DNA of 64,000 nucleotides from Rhodovulum sp. P5. Lineage in GTDB: Bacteria > Pseudomonadota > Alphaproteobacteria > Rhodobacterales > Rhodobacteraceae. The translations under genes and the position numbers were made by a program. The stretch spans positions 2,129,501-2,193,500 of the forward strand of contig NZ_CP015039.1 of assembly GCF_002079305.1 (NCBI RefSeq), given 5' to 3'. The notes beneath the pieces are model-generated. The model was not told the origin of the DNA, did not search any database, and was given only the letters and a program-made list of their open reading frames with translations. Shown piece after piece: positions 33,428-42,958 of this stretch; within the stretch, counting starts at the first letter, position 1; each line of letters opens with the position of its first letter.

Positions 33428-35155
33428 CTAGCGTTTGATGTTCGTGGTTTCCTGAAGCATTTCGTCGACGGTCTGGATGACCTTCGCGTTGGAGGAATAG
33501 GCACGCTGGGTCTGGATCAGCGCGGTCAGTTCCGCGGCAACGTCGGTGGCCGATTCCTCAAGCGCAAAGCTGACCACGTCGCCCGTGGGCCCGTCGCCGG
33601 CATCCCACAGGAAGAACGAACCGCTCTGGTCCGAGGTCGTGTACATCTGGTTGTCGAGCGAGGTCAGACCGTTGGGGTTCGACACGTCGACGATCGGGAT
33701 CTGGTACAGCGTCCGGGTGATGCCTGTGTCGAAGTTCGCACTGACGAACCCGTTGCCGTCGACCTCGATCGAGGTCATGTTGCCCACCGGGAAACCGTCC
33801 TTGTTGATCGTGGTGGGGGCGAAGCTGTCGGACAGCTGCGTCATGACGCTGCCGCTGTGCTGCGCACCGATATCGATGGTGATACTGTCGTCGAGGGGAC
33901 CGACCTGGATGGTCAGAAGGCCCGTGGCCGGATCGTAGACCGAGCCGACAACATCGCTATCGCTGGCGGACCCGTACGCCGCATAGGTCGCGTCGGTATC
34001 CCATTGTTCGCCGTAGGGAATTTCGTTCGTCGTCGTGTTGCCGTATGCGGCCGCCTGGGCCGGGTCAGCGGTCGTCGGGCGGTTGCCGGTCGTCAGGTAG
34101 TAGGTCGGATCGCCATTGTCATCGACGATGGGGTTACCGGTGGAGTCATAGGCCGGCGCGTAATGCGTGCTGTCCCACAGGTGATCGGCGTCGGAATAAG
34201 TGAAGCCGGTGTAGAGAAACACCTCGTTGTCGCCGGCGGCCTCAACCATCGTCCAGGTGGGCGTTGCCGCGTTCGGTGTGGAGTCGTAATAGGCGACATC
34301 CGACAAATGGTTGCCGGAACTGTCCACAGCCGGCACCGCGACCTTGCCTTCGGGGTCCATCGCGACCTGGGTCACATTCTCGATCGTGCCGCCATTGGTC
34401 TGGCTGGCATTGAATTCGATCACGTATGAGCCAACGACCTCGCCATCCTTGCCCGAGTCCCGCAGGACCACAGTCCAGAGGTTGGAGCCGGGCGAGCCTT
34501 CGGGCGGAATGACCGGCGAATAGGAGATGTCGAGGTTCTGCGACGTGCCGAGGTTGTCGAAATACTCAACCGACAGGGACAGGAAATCGCCGTCTGCGTC
34601 AGCGCTTGTCTCGACCGCGGGCAGGTTGACGCCGATGGTCATCTCGGTCGTCGGTTCGGCGGCGAACTGGTTGTTGGCGATCTGCACGGGCACAAGGCCC
34701 TCGATGGTGTCGCGCGGATAGTTCGGGATCGTGCCGTCGGCGGTTGCGGGCCACCCCAGAAGCACCTGACCGGAGGTCGTACGCAGATAGCCGTCTTCGT
34801 CCGTACGGAAGGACCCCGTGGTCGTCATGTACATCGGCCAGTCATCGGTGGCCGAGATCAGGTCGGTCTGTTTCATCACCGGGATGAAGCCACGACCACG
34901 CACGGCCAAGTCGGTCGCGTTGTTGGTGGTGGCCAGAGCCCCGGATTCGTCGATCATGCGGGTTGTCGTCGTCCTGACCCCACCCGCGGAATACGTCCCA
35001 GCCGTGCTGCCAATCACCATGGCATGGAAATCCGCCTCGGCGCACTTGTATCCGTGCGTGCCGGAGTTGGCGATGTTATCCGAAATGGTTGATAGCCGGG
35101 TCGCGTTCGCGTTCAACCCGGCCACACTGGCATTCATAGACGAAGACATGGACAT
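33428..35155 (-). CDS. flgE: Flagellar hook protein FlgE with large central insertion
   Basis: Hook subunit, 575 aa. The N-terminal signature ATRLSTISDNIANSGTHGYK and the C-terminal end AALTALIQTQRAYSSNAKVI-like and QTVDEMLQETTNIKR are clear. I expect about 430-440 aa for the family in this group; the extra part lies around residues 255-410 and is rich in Asp, Thr, Tyr and Ala. It probably forms an outer hook domain. A CtrA-like site lies 56 bp upstream, so flgE-flgK-flgL-flgI may start here as well as from motB. Confidence 0.93.
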   Translation of the reverse strand: MSMSSSMNASVAGLNANATRLSTISDNIANSGTHGYKCAEADFHAMVIGSTAGTYSAGGVRTTTTRMIDESGALATTNNATDLAVRGRGFIPVMKQTDLISATDDWPMYMTTTGSFRTDEDGYLRTTSGQVLLGWPATADGTIPNYPRDTIEGLVPVQIANNQFAAEPTTEMTIGVNLPAVETSADADGDFLSLSVEYFDNLGTSQNLDISYSPVIPPEGSPGSNLWTVVLRDSGKDGEVVGSYVIEFNASQTNGGTIENVTQVAMDPEGKVAVPAVDSSGNHLSDVAYYDSTPNAATPTWTMVEAAGDNEVFLYTGFTYSDADHLWDSTHYAPAYDSTGNPIVDDNGDPTYYLTTGNRPTTADPAQAAAYGNTTTNEIPYGEQWDTDATYAAYGSASDSDVVGSVYDPATGLLTIQVGPLDDSITIDIGAQHSGSVMTQLSDSFAPTTINKDGFPVGNMTSIEVDGNGFVSANFDTGITRTLYQIPIVDVSNPNGLTSLDNQMYTTSDQSGSFFLWDAGDGPTGDVVSFALEESATDVAAELTALIQTQRAYSSNAKVIQTVDEMLQETTNIKR

Positions 35156-35210
35156 GCGCGCACCTTTCTGTTGCTGTGCTATCGGCTGCCCAAGGGGTAT
35201 CGTCTGCGCT

Positions 35211-35225
35211 TTAACGGCTGCCTAA
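35211..35225. promoter_or_regulatory. CtrA-like site TTAA-N7-CTAA before flgE
   Basis: The 85-bp gap between motB and flgE reads TTAACGGCTGCCTAA, one mismatch from the CtrA consensus with the correct 7-bp spacer. It would serve the flgE-flgK-flgL-flgI run. Confidence 0.5.
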
Positions 35226-35240
35226 CAGATAAAATCGGTC

Positions 35241-36113
35241 TCATTTCGAGATGTCCGACCGCAGCAGCACCAGTTCGATCCGGTTGTTGCGCGGCGCCAT
35301 CGGCTGTTTCACCGCGGGCTTGTGGTCGGCATAGCCCGTGACACGCGCCACACGCTTGGTGACGATGCCGCGTTTCTCAAGCATCTGGCGGGTCACCTGT
35401 GCGCGTTCGGTCGACAGATCCCAGACCGGGTTTTCCGCAAGAACCAGCGGACGCGAACTGACATGCCCGGAAATCGCGACTTCGTTGCGGACCAGGGCAA
35501 AGGCCTCCGCGATAAGCGAGATCAGCTCTCTCATGACCGGTTCGGGGTCGACCCCGTCCTTCGAGAAGAGCGGCGCCTCATCGAGGTCGAAGAGTTCGAT
35601 GATCAGGCCCTCGTCCGTCAGCCGGGTCACGATGTGGCGCAAAAGCTGCTCGCTCTGCACCGTTTCGCCGTTCTTGCCGTTCAGAAGATCCTCGATCTCC
35701 TTCAGCGCCTCCATCTCGGCCTGCGCCGTCTCCGACATCTCGGATTCTTCGGGCTTCATGATATTGCCATAGCCCAGCGATCCGCGTGCCTGCCTGTCCG
35801 GTGACGGCGTCGCCTGGGACGCCCCCGTGCCGTTCTGGGAAAGCGTCTGCTCCGACATGACGCTGTCGCCTGCAAAGGCACCGTCGCCACCGCCGGACGT
35901 TCTGTTCACCGGGATCGTGGGATTGAAGTAATCCGCAAGCCCCTTGCGCTGTTTTTCCGTCGTCGCGTTCAGCAGCCACATCAGCAGGAAGAAGGCCATC
36001 ATCGCGGTCACGAAGTCGGCATAGGCAACTTTCCAAGCGCCACCGTGATGCCCGTCTCCGCCGACAACCTTCTTTCGCTTGATGATGACTGGCGCATTGG
36101 TTCCAACCGCCAT
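35241..36113 (-). CDS. motB: Flagellar stator protein MotB
   Basis: Stator subunit that anchors MotA to peptidoglycan, 290 aa. The single membrane helix contains the proton-binding Asp33 in KVAYADFVTAMMAFFLLMWL, followed by the plug region and an OmpA-like peptidoglycan-binding domain (AISGHVSSRPLVL, STERAQVTRQMLEKRGI, APRNNRIELVLL). ATG at 36113 gives the usual MAVGTNAPVIIKRKK; an ATG ten codons upstream is possible. Followed by flgE on the same strand. Confidence 0.94.
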   Translation of the reverse strand: MAVGTNAPVIIKRKKVVGGDGHHGGAWKVAYADFVTAMMAFFLLMWLLNATTEKQRKGLADYFNPTIPVNRTSGGGDGAFAGDSVMSEQTLSQNGTGASQATPSPDRQARGSLGYGNIMKPEESEMSETAQAEMEALKEIEDLLNGKNGETVQSEQLLRHIVTRLTDEGLIIELFDLDEAPLFSKDGVDPEPVMRELISLIAEAFALVRNEVAISGHVSSRPLVLAENPVWDLSTERAQVTRQMLEKRGIVTKRVARVTGYADHKPAVKQPMAPRNNRIELVLLRSDISK

Positions 36114-36424
36114 CACACCACCTCGTTTTGCACCCCGTTTCATTTATGGGGAACAGGTCTGAACACAGGTTTAACGGCAAACCTTGGCCAATCCGGGGCA
36201 AGAACCCGGCGATCCGGCCACTTTCACCGGGACCGGCCCCAGAATGCAGGCATGATCGGGGCGGCGATGCGCAAGGAAGGTGTTGGCCCTGTCACCCGGC
36301 ACCAGACGGCGCGACCGGCAGGCGAATCTCCCCAGCCGCGCGCGCCTTCGCAATTGACGCCCAGCGGCGCGCGGACGACAGTTCCAGTCGCCGCCCTGCC
36401 GCCGCAGACCTGCGAGAGGACATC
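36114..36424. other. 311-bp divergent gap, edge of the flagellar cluster
   Basis: Lies between motB and the dehydrogenase gene, which point away from each other, so it must hold both promoters. A single TTAAC (36171-36175) is a possible CtrA half site without a partner at the right distance. No small gene with a ribosome site is visible. The dehydrogenase ribosome site AGAGGA is at the right end. Confidence 0.5.
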
Positions 36425-38869
36425 ATGCCCGCCATTCCCGACCATGCCCGTGCCGTCATCATCGGCGGCGGTGTTTCCGGCTGCTCGGTCGCCTATCATC
36501 TGGCCCAGCGCGGCTGGAGCGATATCGTTCTGCTGGAACGCAAGCGGCTGACCTGCGGCACCACATGGCATGCCGCGGGGCTGATCGGGCAGTTGCGCGG
36601 CACCCAGAACATGACCCGGCTGGCCAAGTATTCCTGCGATCTCTACACACGGTTGGAGGCTGAGACCGGGATTGCAACCGGCATGCGGCAGGTCGGTTCG
36701 ATCAGCGTGGCACTGACCGCCCACCGACATGAGGAACTCTTGCGGCAGGCGACGCTGGCCCGCGCCTTCGACGTGGAGGTGCACGAGATATCCGTGCCAG
36801 AGGCCAAGGCGATGTACCCGCATCTGAACACCGACGGCGTGGTGGGCGCCGTGTATCTGCCGGGCGACGGACAATGCGATCCGGCCAATATCGCGATGGC
36901 ACTGGCCAAGGGCGCCCGGATGGCCGGGGCGCGGATCGTCGAAGGGGCGAAGGTCACCGCCGTTACCGACAACGGCCGCCGCGTCACGGGTGTGGATTGG
37001 GCGACAGACGACCATACCGGCCACATCGCCGCCGACGTCGTGATCAATTGCGGCGGTATGTGGGGGCGCGATCTGGCGGCGCGGTCTGGGGTGACCCTGC
37101 CGCTTCATGCCTGCGAACATTTCTACCTTGTCACCGAACCCGTCGACGGGCTCGGCCATCTGCCGGTGCTGCGGGTGCCCGACGAATGCGCCTATTACAA
37201 GTCCGACGCGGGCAAGATGATGCTGGGCGCATTCGAACCGCGGGCCAAGCCCTGGGGCATGAACGGCATTCCCGAAAGCTTCGAATTCGACACGCTGCCC
37301 GAGGATTTCGACCATTTCGAACCGATCCTGGACATGGCCACCCGCCGGATGCCGCTGTTCCAGACGGCCGGCGTGCACACCTTTTTCAACGGCCCCGAAA
37401 GCTTCACCCCCGATGACCGCTATTACCTCGGCGAAGCGCCGGACCTGACGGGGTACTGGGTGGCGGCGGGCTATAACTCAGTCGGCATCGTGTCCTCCGG
37501 GGGGGCAGGCATGGCGCTGGCCGCGTGGATCGACGAAGGGGCACCGCCCTTCGATTTGTGGGAGGCCGACATTCGCCGCGCCCAGCCCTTTCAACGCAAC
37601 CGCCGTTATCTGCGGGAACGCGTGACGGAAACGCTGGGGCTGCTTTACGCCGATCACTACCCCTACCGTCAGATGGAAACCGCGCGCGGGGTCCGCCGCA
37701 GCCCGGTCCATGACGCGCTGGCCGCCCGCGGCGCCGTGTTCGGGGAACTGGCGGGATGGGAGCGTGCCAACTGGTTCGCCCGACCGGACCAGAAGCGCCG
37801 CTACGAATACGACTGGCACCGGCAGAACTGGTTCGACAACCAGCGGGCAGAGCATATGGCCGTGCGGACCGGTGTGGGTCTGTTCGACATGACGTCCTTC
37901 GGCAAGATCCGGGTAGAGGGGCGGGATGCCTGCGCCTTCCTTCAGCGCCTGTGTGCCAACGAGATCGACACCGCGCCGGGGCGGATCGTCTACACCCAGA
38001 TGCTGAACACCCGCGGCGGGATCGAGGCCGACCTGACCGTCACGCGCCTGTCGGACACCGCCTTTCTGCTGGTGGTGCCGGCCGCCACGTTACAGCGCGA
38101 TCTGGCATGGCTGCGTCGCCATCTGGGCGACGACTTCGCCGTCATTACCGATGTCACTGCGGCCGAGGCCGTGTTCTGCATCATGGGGCCGAACGCGCGC
38201 ACCCTGCTGGGCGCGGTCAGCCCGGACGATCTGTCCAACGCCGGTTTCCCGTTCGGCACCGCGTGCGAGATCGAAATCGGGCTGGGCCTCGCCCGCGCGC
38301 ACCGGGTGTCTTATGTCGGCGAACTTGGATGGGAACTCTACGTCTCCACCGATCAGGCGGCGCATGTGTTCGAGACACTGGTCGAGGCCGGGCAAGACCA
38401 CGGTCTGACCCTGTGCGGCCTGCACGCGCTCGACTCCTGCCGGATCGAGAAGGCCTTTCGCCATTTCGGCCATGACATCACCGATGAGGATCACGTGCTG
38501 GAGGCCGGCCTTGGCTTTGCCGTGAAACCGGACAAGGGCGATTTCATCGGGCGGGACGCCGTCCTGCGCAAGCGAGACGCCGGGCTCAACCGCCGGCTGG
38601 TGCAGTTCTGCCTGACCGACCCCGAACCGATGCTGTTCCACAACGAGGCGGTCATCCGCGACGGCCGGATCGTATCGATCCTGACCTCGGGCAATTACGG
38701 CCATGCGCTGGGCGGAGCCGTCGGGCTGGGTTATGTGCCCTGCCCCGGCGAAACAGCGGCAGAGGTGCTTGCCTCCACCTTCGAGATCGAAGTCGCCGGA
38801 AGGCGCCATGCCGCGCGGGCCAGCCTTGCGCCGATGTATGACCCGCGCGCAGAACGGATGCGGTCGTGA
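36425..38869 (+). CDS. FAD-dependent dimethylglycine/sarcosine dehydrogenase-like protein with GcvT domain
   Basis: An 814-aa fusion of a DAO-type FAD oxidoreductase and a glycine cleavage T-like domain, as in dimethylglycine dehydrogenase, sarcosine dehydrogenase and related demethylases. It has a dinucleotide motif VIIGGGVSGCSVAYHLA at 11-27, CGTTWHAAGLIG with His49 as the likely covalent FAD site, a FAD domain to about 370, and folate-binding GcvT blocks (FDMTSFGKIRVEGRDACAFL, LGWELYVSTDQA, LDSCRIEKAFRHFGHDI) to the end. It would demethylate N-methyl amino acids such as glycine betaine breakdown products, with C1 transfer to tetrahydrofolate. Exact substrate uncertain. Confidence 0.88.
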   Translation: MPAIPDHARAVIIGGGVSGCSVAYHLAQRGWSDIVLLERKRLTCGTTWHAAGLIGQLRGTQNMTRLAKYSCDLYTRLEAETGIATGMRQVGSISVALTAHRHEELLRQATLARAFDVEVHEISVPEAKAMYPHLNTDGVVGAVYLPGDGQCDPANIAMALAKGARMAGARIVEGAKVTAVTDNGRRVTGVDWATDDHTGHIAADVVINCGGMWGRDLAARSGVTLPLHACEHFYLVTEPVDGLGHLPVLRVPDECAYYKSDAGKMMLGAFEPRAKPWGMNGIPESFEFDTLPEDFDHFEPILDMATRRMPLFQTAGVHTFFNGPESFTPDDRYYLGEAPDLTGYWVAAGYNSVGIVSSGGAGMALAAWIDEGAPPFDLWEADIRRAQPFQRNRRYLRERVTETLGLLYADHYPYRQMETARGVRRSPVHDALAARGAVFGELAGWERANWFARPDQKRRYEYDWHRQNWFDNQRAEHMAVRTGVGLFDMTSFGKIRVEGRDACAFLQRLCANEIDTAPGRIVYTQMLNTRGGIEADLTVTRLSDTAFLLVVPAATLQRDLAWLRRHLGDDFAVITDVTAAEAVFCIMGPNARTLLGAVSPDDLSNAGFPFGTACEIEIGLGLARAHRVSYVGELGWELYVSTDQAAHVFETLVEAGQDHGLTLCGLHALDSCRIEKAFRHFGHDITDEDHVLEAGLGFAVKPDKGDFIGRDAVLRKRDAGLNRRLVQFCLTDPEPMLFHNEAVIRDGRIVSILTSGNYGHALGGAVGLGYVPCPGETAAEVLASTFEIEVAGRRHAARASLAPMYDPRAERMRS

Positions 38870-39026
38870 ACCAAGCGGTGAAGATCGGGGCAACAGTGCT
38901 GCATTTTTGGGCGTGAAGACAGGTTGCCCGCGGGCAACGGCCCCGGCACGGCCGCGGCCTTGACGCCTTTGCCCGCACGGCCGCATAGACGTTGCGCCCA
39001 ACGGGCTTACCACAGGGGACGCTGCG

Positions 39027-39269
39027 ATGCCGATCTACAATTACCGCTGTAACGCCTGCGAGGCCGAGTTCGAACTGCTGGTCCGTCTCAGCAGCGACAC
39101 CGCGCCCACCTGCCCCGAATGTGACAGCAGCGATCTGACCCGCATGGTCTCTCGCATCGCGCCTCCGGGGAAAAGCGCCGAGATCTTTGCCAGTGCCCGC
39201 AAACAGGCGGCGAAGGAAGGCCATTTCAGCAACTATTCGAAATCCGAACGGCCCAAGATCAAACCCTAG
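39027..39269 (+). CDS. FmdB-type putative regulatory zinc ribbon protein
   Basis: An 80-aa protein starting MPIYNYRCNACEAEFELLVR, with CxxC pairs at CNAC and CPEC that form a zinc ribbon. The rest is a basic tail. This is the FmdB/CxxC_CXXC_SSSS family, named for a formamidase regulator but mostly of unknown role. It lies alone, 157 bp after the dehydrogenase gene and convergent with the EamA transporter gene. Confidence 0.9.
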   Translation: MPIYNYRCNACEAEFELLVRLSSDTAPTCPECDSSDLTRMVSRIAPPGKSAEIFASARKQAAKEGHFSNYSKSERPKIKP

Positions 39270-39273
39270 GGGC

Positions 39274-40197
39274 CTATCCCTGCGGGGTCATGCCCCGGCG
39301 GGCCCGTCCCCGCTCAAGGCCAAGCTGCCGTTCCCGCCAGATGATCAGCACGCCCGCAGCGATCACCAGCGATGCGCCGCCCAGCATCACGGGCGTGGGC
39401 ACCTCGTCGAAGATCACGTAGCCCACGATCAGCGCCAATAGCATCGAGGCATAGTCGAACGGTGCGACCACCGCCGCCTCGGCATAGCGATAGGCAGAGG
39501 TCAGGCCGATCTGCGCCAACCCGCCGATCAAACCTGCGCCCACCAGCATCGCGGCCTCTGCCGGGGTCGGCACCACCCAGCCGAACGGAACGGTCAAAAG
39601 CGACAGGGTCGAGGCCGTGACCGAGAACCAGAAGACGATGGCCGCGGTATGTTCGGTCTTGACCAGCTTGCGCACGAAGACCTGCGCCAGCGCCGCGCAC
39701 ATGGCTCCGCCAAGCACGACCATCGCGCCCAGCGCCTCATGCGCGTCCATGTCCGCGCTGCCGAACGCCGTCAGGCGCGGGCTGAGGATGATCAGAACCC
39801 CCACAAGCCCCAGCGCAACGGCCGTCATCCGGAAAAGCCGCACCTTTTCGCCAAGAAACATCGCGGCGAAGATCACGACCAACAAAGGCGCGGCATAGCC
39901 GATGGCCGTCACCTCCGGCAGGGGCAACAGGCCAAGACCGGCAAACATCAGCCCCATCGCCGTGCCACCCACCAGCCCGCGCCACAGATGCCCCGTCGGG
40001 TTCTTCGTCTTCAGCCCCTGCCGCAACTGCCCTTGCAGGGTCAGCCACATGACGATCACCGGGATCGCGAAGAAGGAGCGGAAGAACACCGCCTCCCCCG
40101 GCGGCACATGGGCCGAGCTTGCCTTGATCAGCGCCGACATCACCACGAACAGCGCGACAGAGGACAGCTTGAAGGCGATGGCGCGGGCGGGGTTCAT
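39274..40197 (-). CDS. DMT/EamA family transporter
   Basis: A 307-aa inner-membrane protein with about ten hydrophobic helices in two EamA repeats (first half FKLSSVALFVVMSALIKASS and GLLPLPEVTAIGYAAPLLVV; second half GAGLIGGLAQIGLTSAYRYA and VVAPFDYASMLLALIVGYVI). Members export metabolites or take up small solutes; the substrate cannot be read from the sequence. A 60-bp gap separates it from queG on the same strand. Confidence 0.88.
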   Translation of the reverse strand: MNPARAIAFKLSSVALFVVMSALIKASSAHVPPGEAVFFRSFFAIPVIVMWLTLQGQLRQGLKTKNPTGHLWRGLVGGTAMGLMFAGLGLLPLPEVTAIGYAAPLLVVIFAAMFLGEKVRLFRMTAVALGLVGVLIILSPRLTAFGSADMDAHEALGAMVVLGGAMCAALAQVFVRKLVKTEHTAAIVFWFSVTASTLSLLTVPFGWVVPTPAEAAMLVGAGLIGGLAQIGLTSAYRYAEAAVVAPFDYASMLLALIVGYVIFDEVPTPVMLGGASLVIAAGVLIIWRERQLGLERGRARRGMTPQG

Positions 40198-40257
40198 GGG
40201 GGATGTCCGGGCAGATACCCATCCTGCATACGCCTGCTTTGGCGGTCGTGGAAGTCC

Positions 40258-41298
40258 CTAGCCTGTGCGCAGGCGCACCACAGCCCAGCGCGCGGCATCC
40301 GCCACGACCGGGTCGGCATCCTGGGCCAGGGCCTGCACCGCTGAGGCAAGGCTTGGATCGCCCGAGTTCCCAATGGCATAGCAGACATTCCGCACGAAGC
40401 GCCCCCGCCCGATCCGCTTGATCGGAGAGCCGGAGAACCGCATGCGAAAGGCCGCGTCGTCCAGCGCCGCCAGCTCTGCCAGCGGCGGTTCGATCAGGTC
40501 GGGGCGGGCCTTGTATTTCGCCTCGCGCGCCGCAACGGCAAACTTGTTCCACGGACAGACGCCAAGGCAATCGTCGCACCCGTAGATCCGGTTGCCAAGC
40601 GCGGGGCGCAGGTCGGCGTCCACCGGCCCCTTGTGCTCGATCGTCAGGTAGGAAATGCAGCGCCGCGCATCCAGTTGGAACGGCGCGGGAAAGGCGCCTG
40701 TGGGGCAGGCATCAAGACAGGCGGTGCAGCGCCCGCAATGCGGCTCCTCCGGGTCATCGGGCGGCAGGTCGAGCGTGGTGAAGATCACCCCCAGAAAGAA
40801 CCAGTTGCCCAGATCACGGCCCAGAAGGTTGGTATGCTTGCCCTGCCATCCCAGCCCCGCGGCCTGTGCCAAAGGTTTTTCCATCACCGGCGCGGTATCG
40901 ACGAACACCTTGATCTGATGCCCCGGCGCCTGGTCCAGCAGCCACCGCCCCACCCGCTTCAGCCGTTTCTTCAGGACGTCGTGATAATCGCGGTTTTGCG
41001 CGTAGACGGAAATCGCCCCGCGGTCGGGCCGGCCAAGCACCGCCAGCGGGTCGTGCTCATGGGTGTAAGGCTCCGCGACCAGAATGATCGATCGCGCCTC
41101 GGGCCAAAGCTCTGCCGGGTTGCCGCGCCAGCCCATCCGCTCGGCCATCCAGTGCATCTGCCCGTGGCGCCCCTTGTCCACGAACGCCGCCAGCCGCGCC
41201 GGGGCCTCCGGGATCGCATCGGGGCGGCAGACGCCCATCTTCGCCAGACCTTCGGCGCGGGCCTGCGCTGCCAGCCGCGCTTTCAGGTCGGCGCTCAA
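40258..41298 (-). CDS. queG: Epoxyqueuosine reductase QueG
   Basis: Cobalamin- and iron-sulfur-dependent enzyme for the last step of queuosine formation in tRNA, 346 aa. Two 4Fe-4S motifs are visible: [16 protein letters not shown] near residue 190 and [11 protein letters not shown] near 240. The N-terminal B12-binding part shows [14 protein letters not shown] and [21 protein letters not shown] short HEAT-like tail ends the protein. Its start overlaps the stop of the glutathione transferase gene by four bases. Confidence 0.95.
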   Translation of the reverse strand: MSADLKARLAAQARAEGLAKMGVCRPDAIPEAPARLAAFVDKGRHGQMHWMAERMGWRGNPAELWPEARSIILVAEPYTHEHDPLAVLGRPDRGAISVYAQNRDYHDVLKKRLKRVGRWLLDQAPGHQIKVFVDTAPVMEKPLAQAAGLGWQGKHTNLLGRDLGNWFFLGVIFTTLDLPPDDPEEPHCGRCTACLDACPTGAFPAPFQLDARRCISYLTIEHKGPVDADLRPALGNRIYGCDDCLGVCPWNKFAVAAREAKYKARPDLIEPPLAELAALDDAAFRMRFSGSPIKRIGRGRFVRNVCYAIGNSGDPSLASAVQALAQDADPVVADAARWAVVRLRTG

Positions 41299-41960
41299 AA
41301 GTCGAGGTTGGAATAATGCCGGGGCGGCGGGAAACCCGATACCTGATCGGCAAGGATATTGCGGAAGGCCGGGCGCGACTTGATCTTGGCATACCAGTCT
41401 CGGACATTCTGGTTCCGGTTCCAGTCGACGTCAGAGATGTAATCGAGCGCCGAGATATGCGCCGCCGCCGCGAAATCGGCCAGTGTCATCACGTCGCCCG
41501 CCAACCAGCGGCGCTGTTCCAGCAAATGGCCCATGTAGTCGAGATGATACTTGATCGCCTGCGCGCCTGCCTTGACGTTGCGGCTGTCGGGGTACCCCTC
41601 TCCGGTCACCTTCTTGTTCACGCGCTCATAGAGCAGCTTCGTCGTGACCTCGTGGTGGAACTTGTCGTCGAACCAGAAGATCAGCCGCCGCGCCTCGTAC
41701 CGCTCTGCGGGCGTGCCGGGCAGCAGTTTCGGATCCGGATAAGCCTCGTCCAGATATTCGCAGATCGCCTGGCTTTCCGACATCGCGCGCCCGTCCATGC
41801 GCAGGACCGGCACCTTGCCCGCGGGATTGCGGCGCATGAAGTCTGAATCCCGTTCCCAATACCGTTCCTCGATCAGTTCCACCTCGATCTTCTTCTCGGC
41901 AAGGACAAGGCGCACCTTGCGGCAGAACGGGGACAGGGGAACATGGTACAGACGGTTCAT
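41295..41960 (-). CDS. Glutathione S-transferase family protein
   Basis: 221 aa, with a thioredoxin-like N-terminal domain ([20 protein letters not shown], where Ser/Cys in SPFC is the usual active-site area, and [20 protein letters not shown]) and a helical C-terminal domain ([20 protein letters not shown]). Many Rhodobacterales have this gene next to queG. Its substrate is unknown; roles in detoxification or stringent-type stress are possible. It forms a two-gene operon with queG. Confidence 0.92.
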   Translation of the reverse strand: MNRLYHVPLSPFCRKVRLVLAEKKIEVELIEERYWERDSDFMRRNPAGKVPVLRMDGRAMSESQAICEYLDEAYPDPKLLPGTPAERYEARRLIFWFDDKFHHEVTTKLLYERVNKKVTGEGYPDSRNVKAGAQAIKYHLDYMGHLLEQRRWLAGDVMTLADFAAAAHISALDYISDVDWNRNQNVRDWYAKIKSRPAFRNILADQVSGFPPPRHYSNLDF

Positions 41961-42015
41961 GCGACACTCCCGGTCGGTGATGTGTGCTTCGTGATGCCGT
42001 GGCGCGGGGCGATTT

Positions 42016-42789
42016 TCAACCTTCGAAGCAGTCGTCGCGGTTGTCGAGGCGGATCGTGGCCGCCCCGTCCCGCACCTGATTGGCCCGCCGCCGCAGGGTG
42101 GGCGACAGGTTCGCCGGGTTACGCTCCTTGGGATTGGGCAGGATCACCGCCAGCGCCGCGGCCTGCGAGGGGCTGAGCCGTGCGGGCGGCACCCCGAAAT
42201 GTTCGCGCGCGGCCGCATCGATGCCGAAGATACCCTCTCCGAACTCGGCCACGTTCAGATAGACCTCAAGGATACGCCGTTTCGACCATGTCAGTTCGAC
42301 CACGGGGGTAATCACCGCCTCCAGCGCCTTGCGGGGCCAGCTTCGCCCCTGCCAGAGAAAGACGTTCTTGACCGTCTGCTGGGTGATGGTCGAGGCACCA
42401 TAGCGCCCGTTCGCCGCCAGCGCCCCGCGGATCGCCCGCATGTCGAACCCCCAGTGCAGGCAGAAATTGGCATCCTCCGCCGCGACGGCCGACCGCTGCA
42501 TCACCGGCGCGATCGCCTCCATCGGCACCCAGACATGTTCGACCATGCCCAGACGCCGTCCCTCCGACCACATCGTGAAGGTCGTCGGCGGGTTGAGGAC
42601 GGACGGGGCCGCGATCCCGACAAACAGGGTCACGGGCAGTCCGATCAGGGTCCATTTCCACGCACGCCGCAACCGCTGGCGCAAGGGCACGGACGACGAC
42701 GCCTTCCGGCCCGCGGTCTTGCGCGGCTTTGCCTTGCGGGCCGGTTTGGCCCGTGATGCCGTTGTCTTTGTCGTGCTGCGCCTTGCCAT
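42016..42789 (-). CDS. mtgA: Monofunctional biosynthetic peptidoglycan transglycosylase MtgA
   Basis: Glycan-strand polymerase of the GT51 family, 257 aa. A Lys/Arg/Ala-rich cytoplasmic tail and a membrane helix (WTLIGLPVTLFVGIAAPSVL) precede the catalytic domain. The catalytic Glu is in AVAAEDANFCLHWGFD, and GRYGASTITQQTVKNVFLWQ and WSKRRILEVYLNVAEFGEGI are the next motifs. There is no transpeptidase domain. ATG at 42789 gives MARRSTTKTTAS; upstream codons are open but lack a ribosome site. Confidence 0.95.
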   Translation of the reverse strand: MARRSTTKTTASRAKPARKAKPRKTAGRKASSSVPLRQRLRRAWKWTLIGLPVTLFVGIAAPSVLNPPTTFTMWSEGRRLGMVEHVWVPMEAIAPVMQRSAVAAEDANFCLHWGFDMRAIRGALAANGRYGASTITQQTVKNVFLWQGRSWPRKALEAVITPVVELTWSKRRILEVYLNVAEFGEGIFGIDAAAREHFGVPPARLSPSQAAALAVILPNPKERNPANLSPTLRRRANQVRDGAATIRLDNRDDCFEG

Positions 42790-42895
42790 GGTCGGGGTGA
42801 TAACGCGGGGCGCGCGCCTTGACCATTCCCCGCCTTGCCCCGGCAGCGCCGCGCTCTGTTGCCCAGAACGCAACGCCATGTTTCCGCCCTTATTC

Positions 42896-42924
42896 TTGCA
42901 CCGAAATTCCGCGTTCTGCTATCC
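42896..42924 (+). promoter_or_regulatory. Possible sigma-70-type promoter of the VPLPA-CTERM gene
   Basis: TTGCAC (42896-42901) and CTATCC (42919-42924) are separated by 17 bp. The start of transcription would fall near 42931, about 28 nt before the ATG. The ribosome site GGAG lies in a small CGCTC/GAGCG hairpin (42937-42953). Confidence 0.4.
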
Positions 42925-42958
42925 CGTCGCCGGGGGCGCTCGCTAACGGAGCGTAGTA

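Noticed and set aside
36128..36424. N-terminal extension of the dehydrogenase back to 36128
   Set aside because: The extra 99 residues lack similarity to the family start. The ATG at 36425 has a good ribosome site and begins just before the FAD motif.
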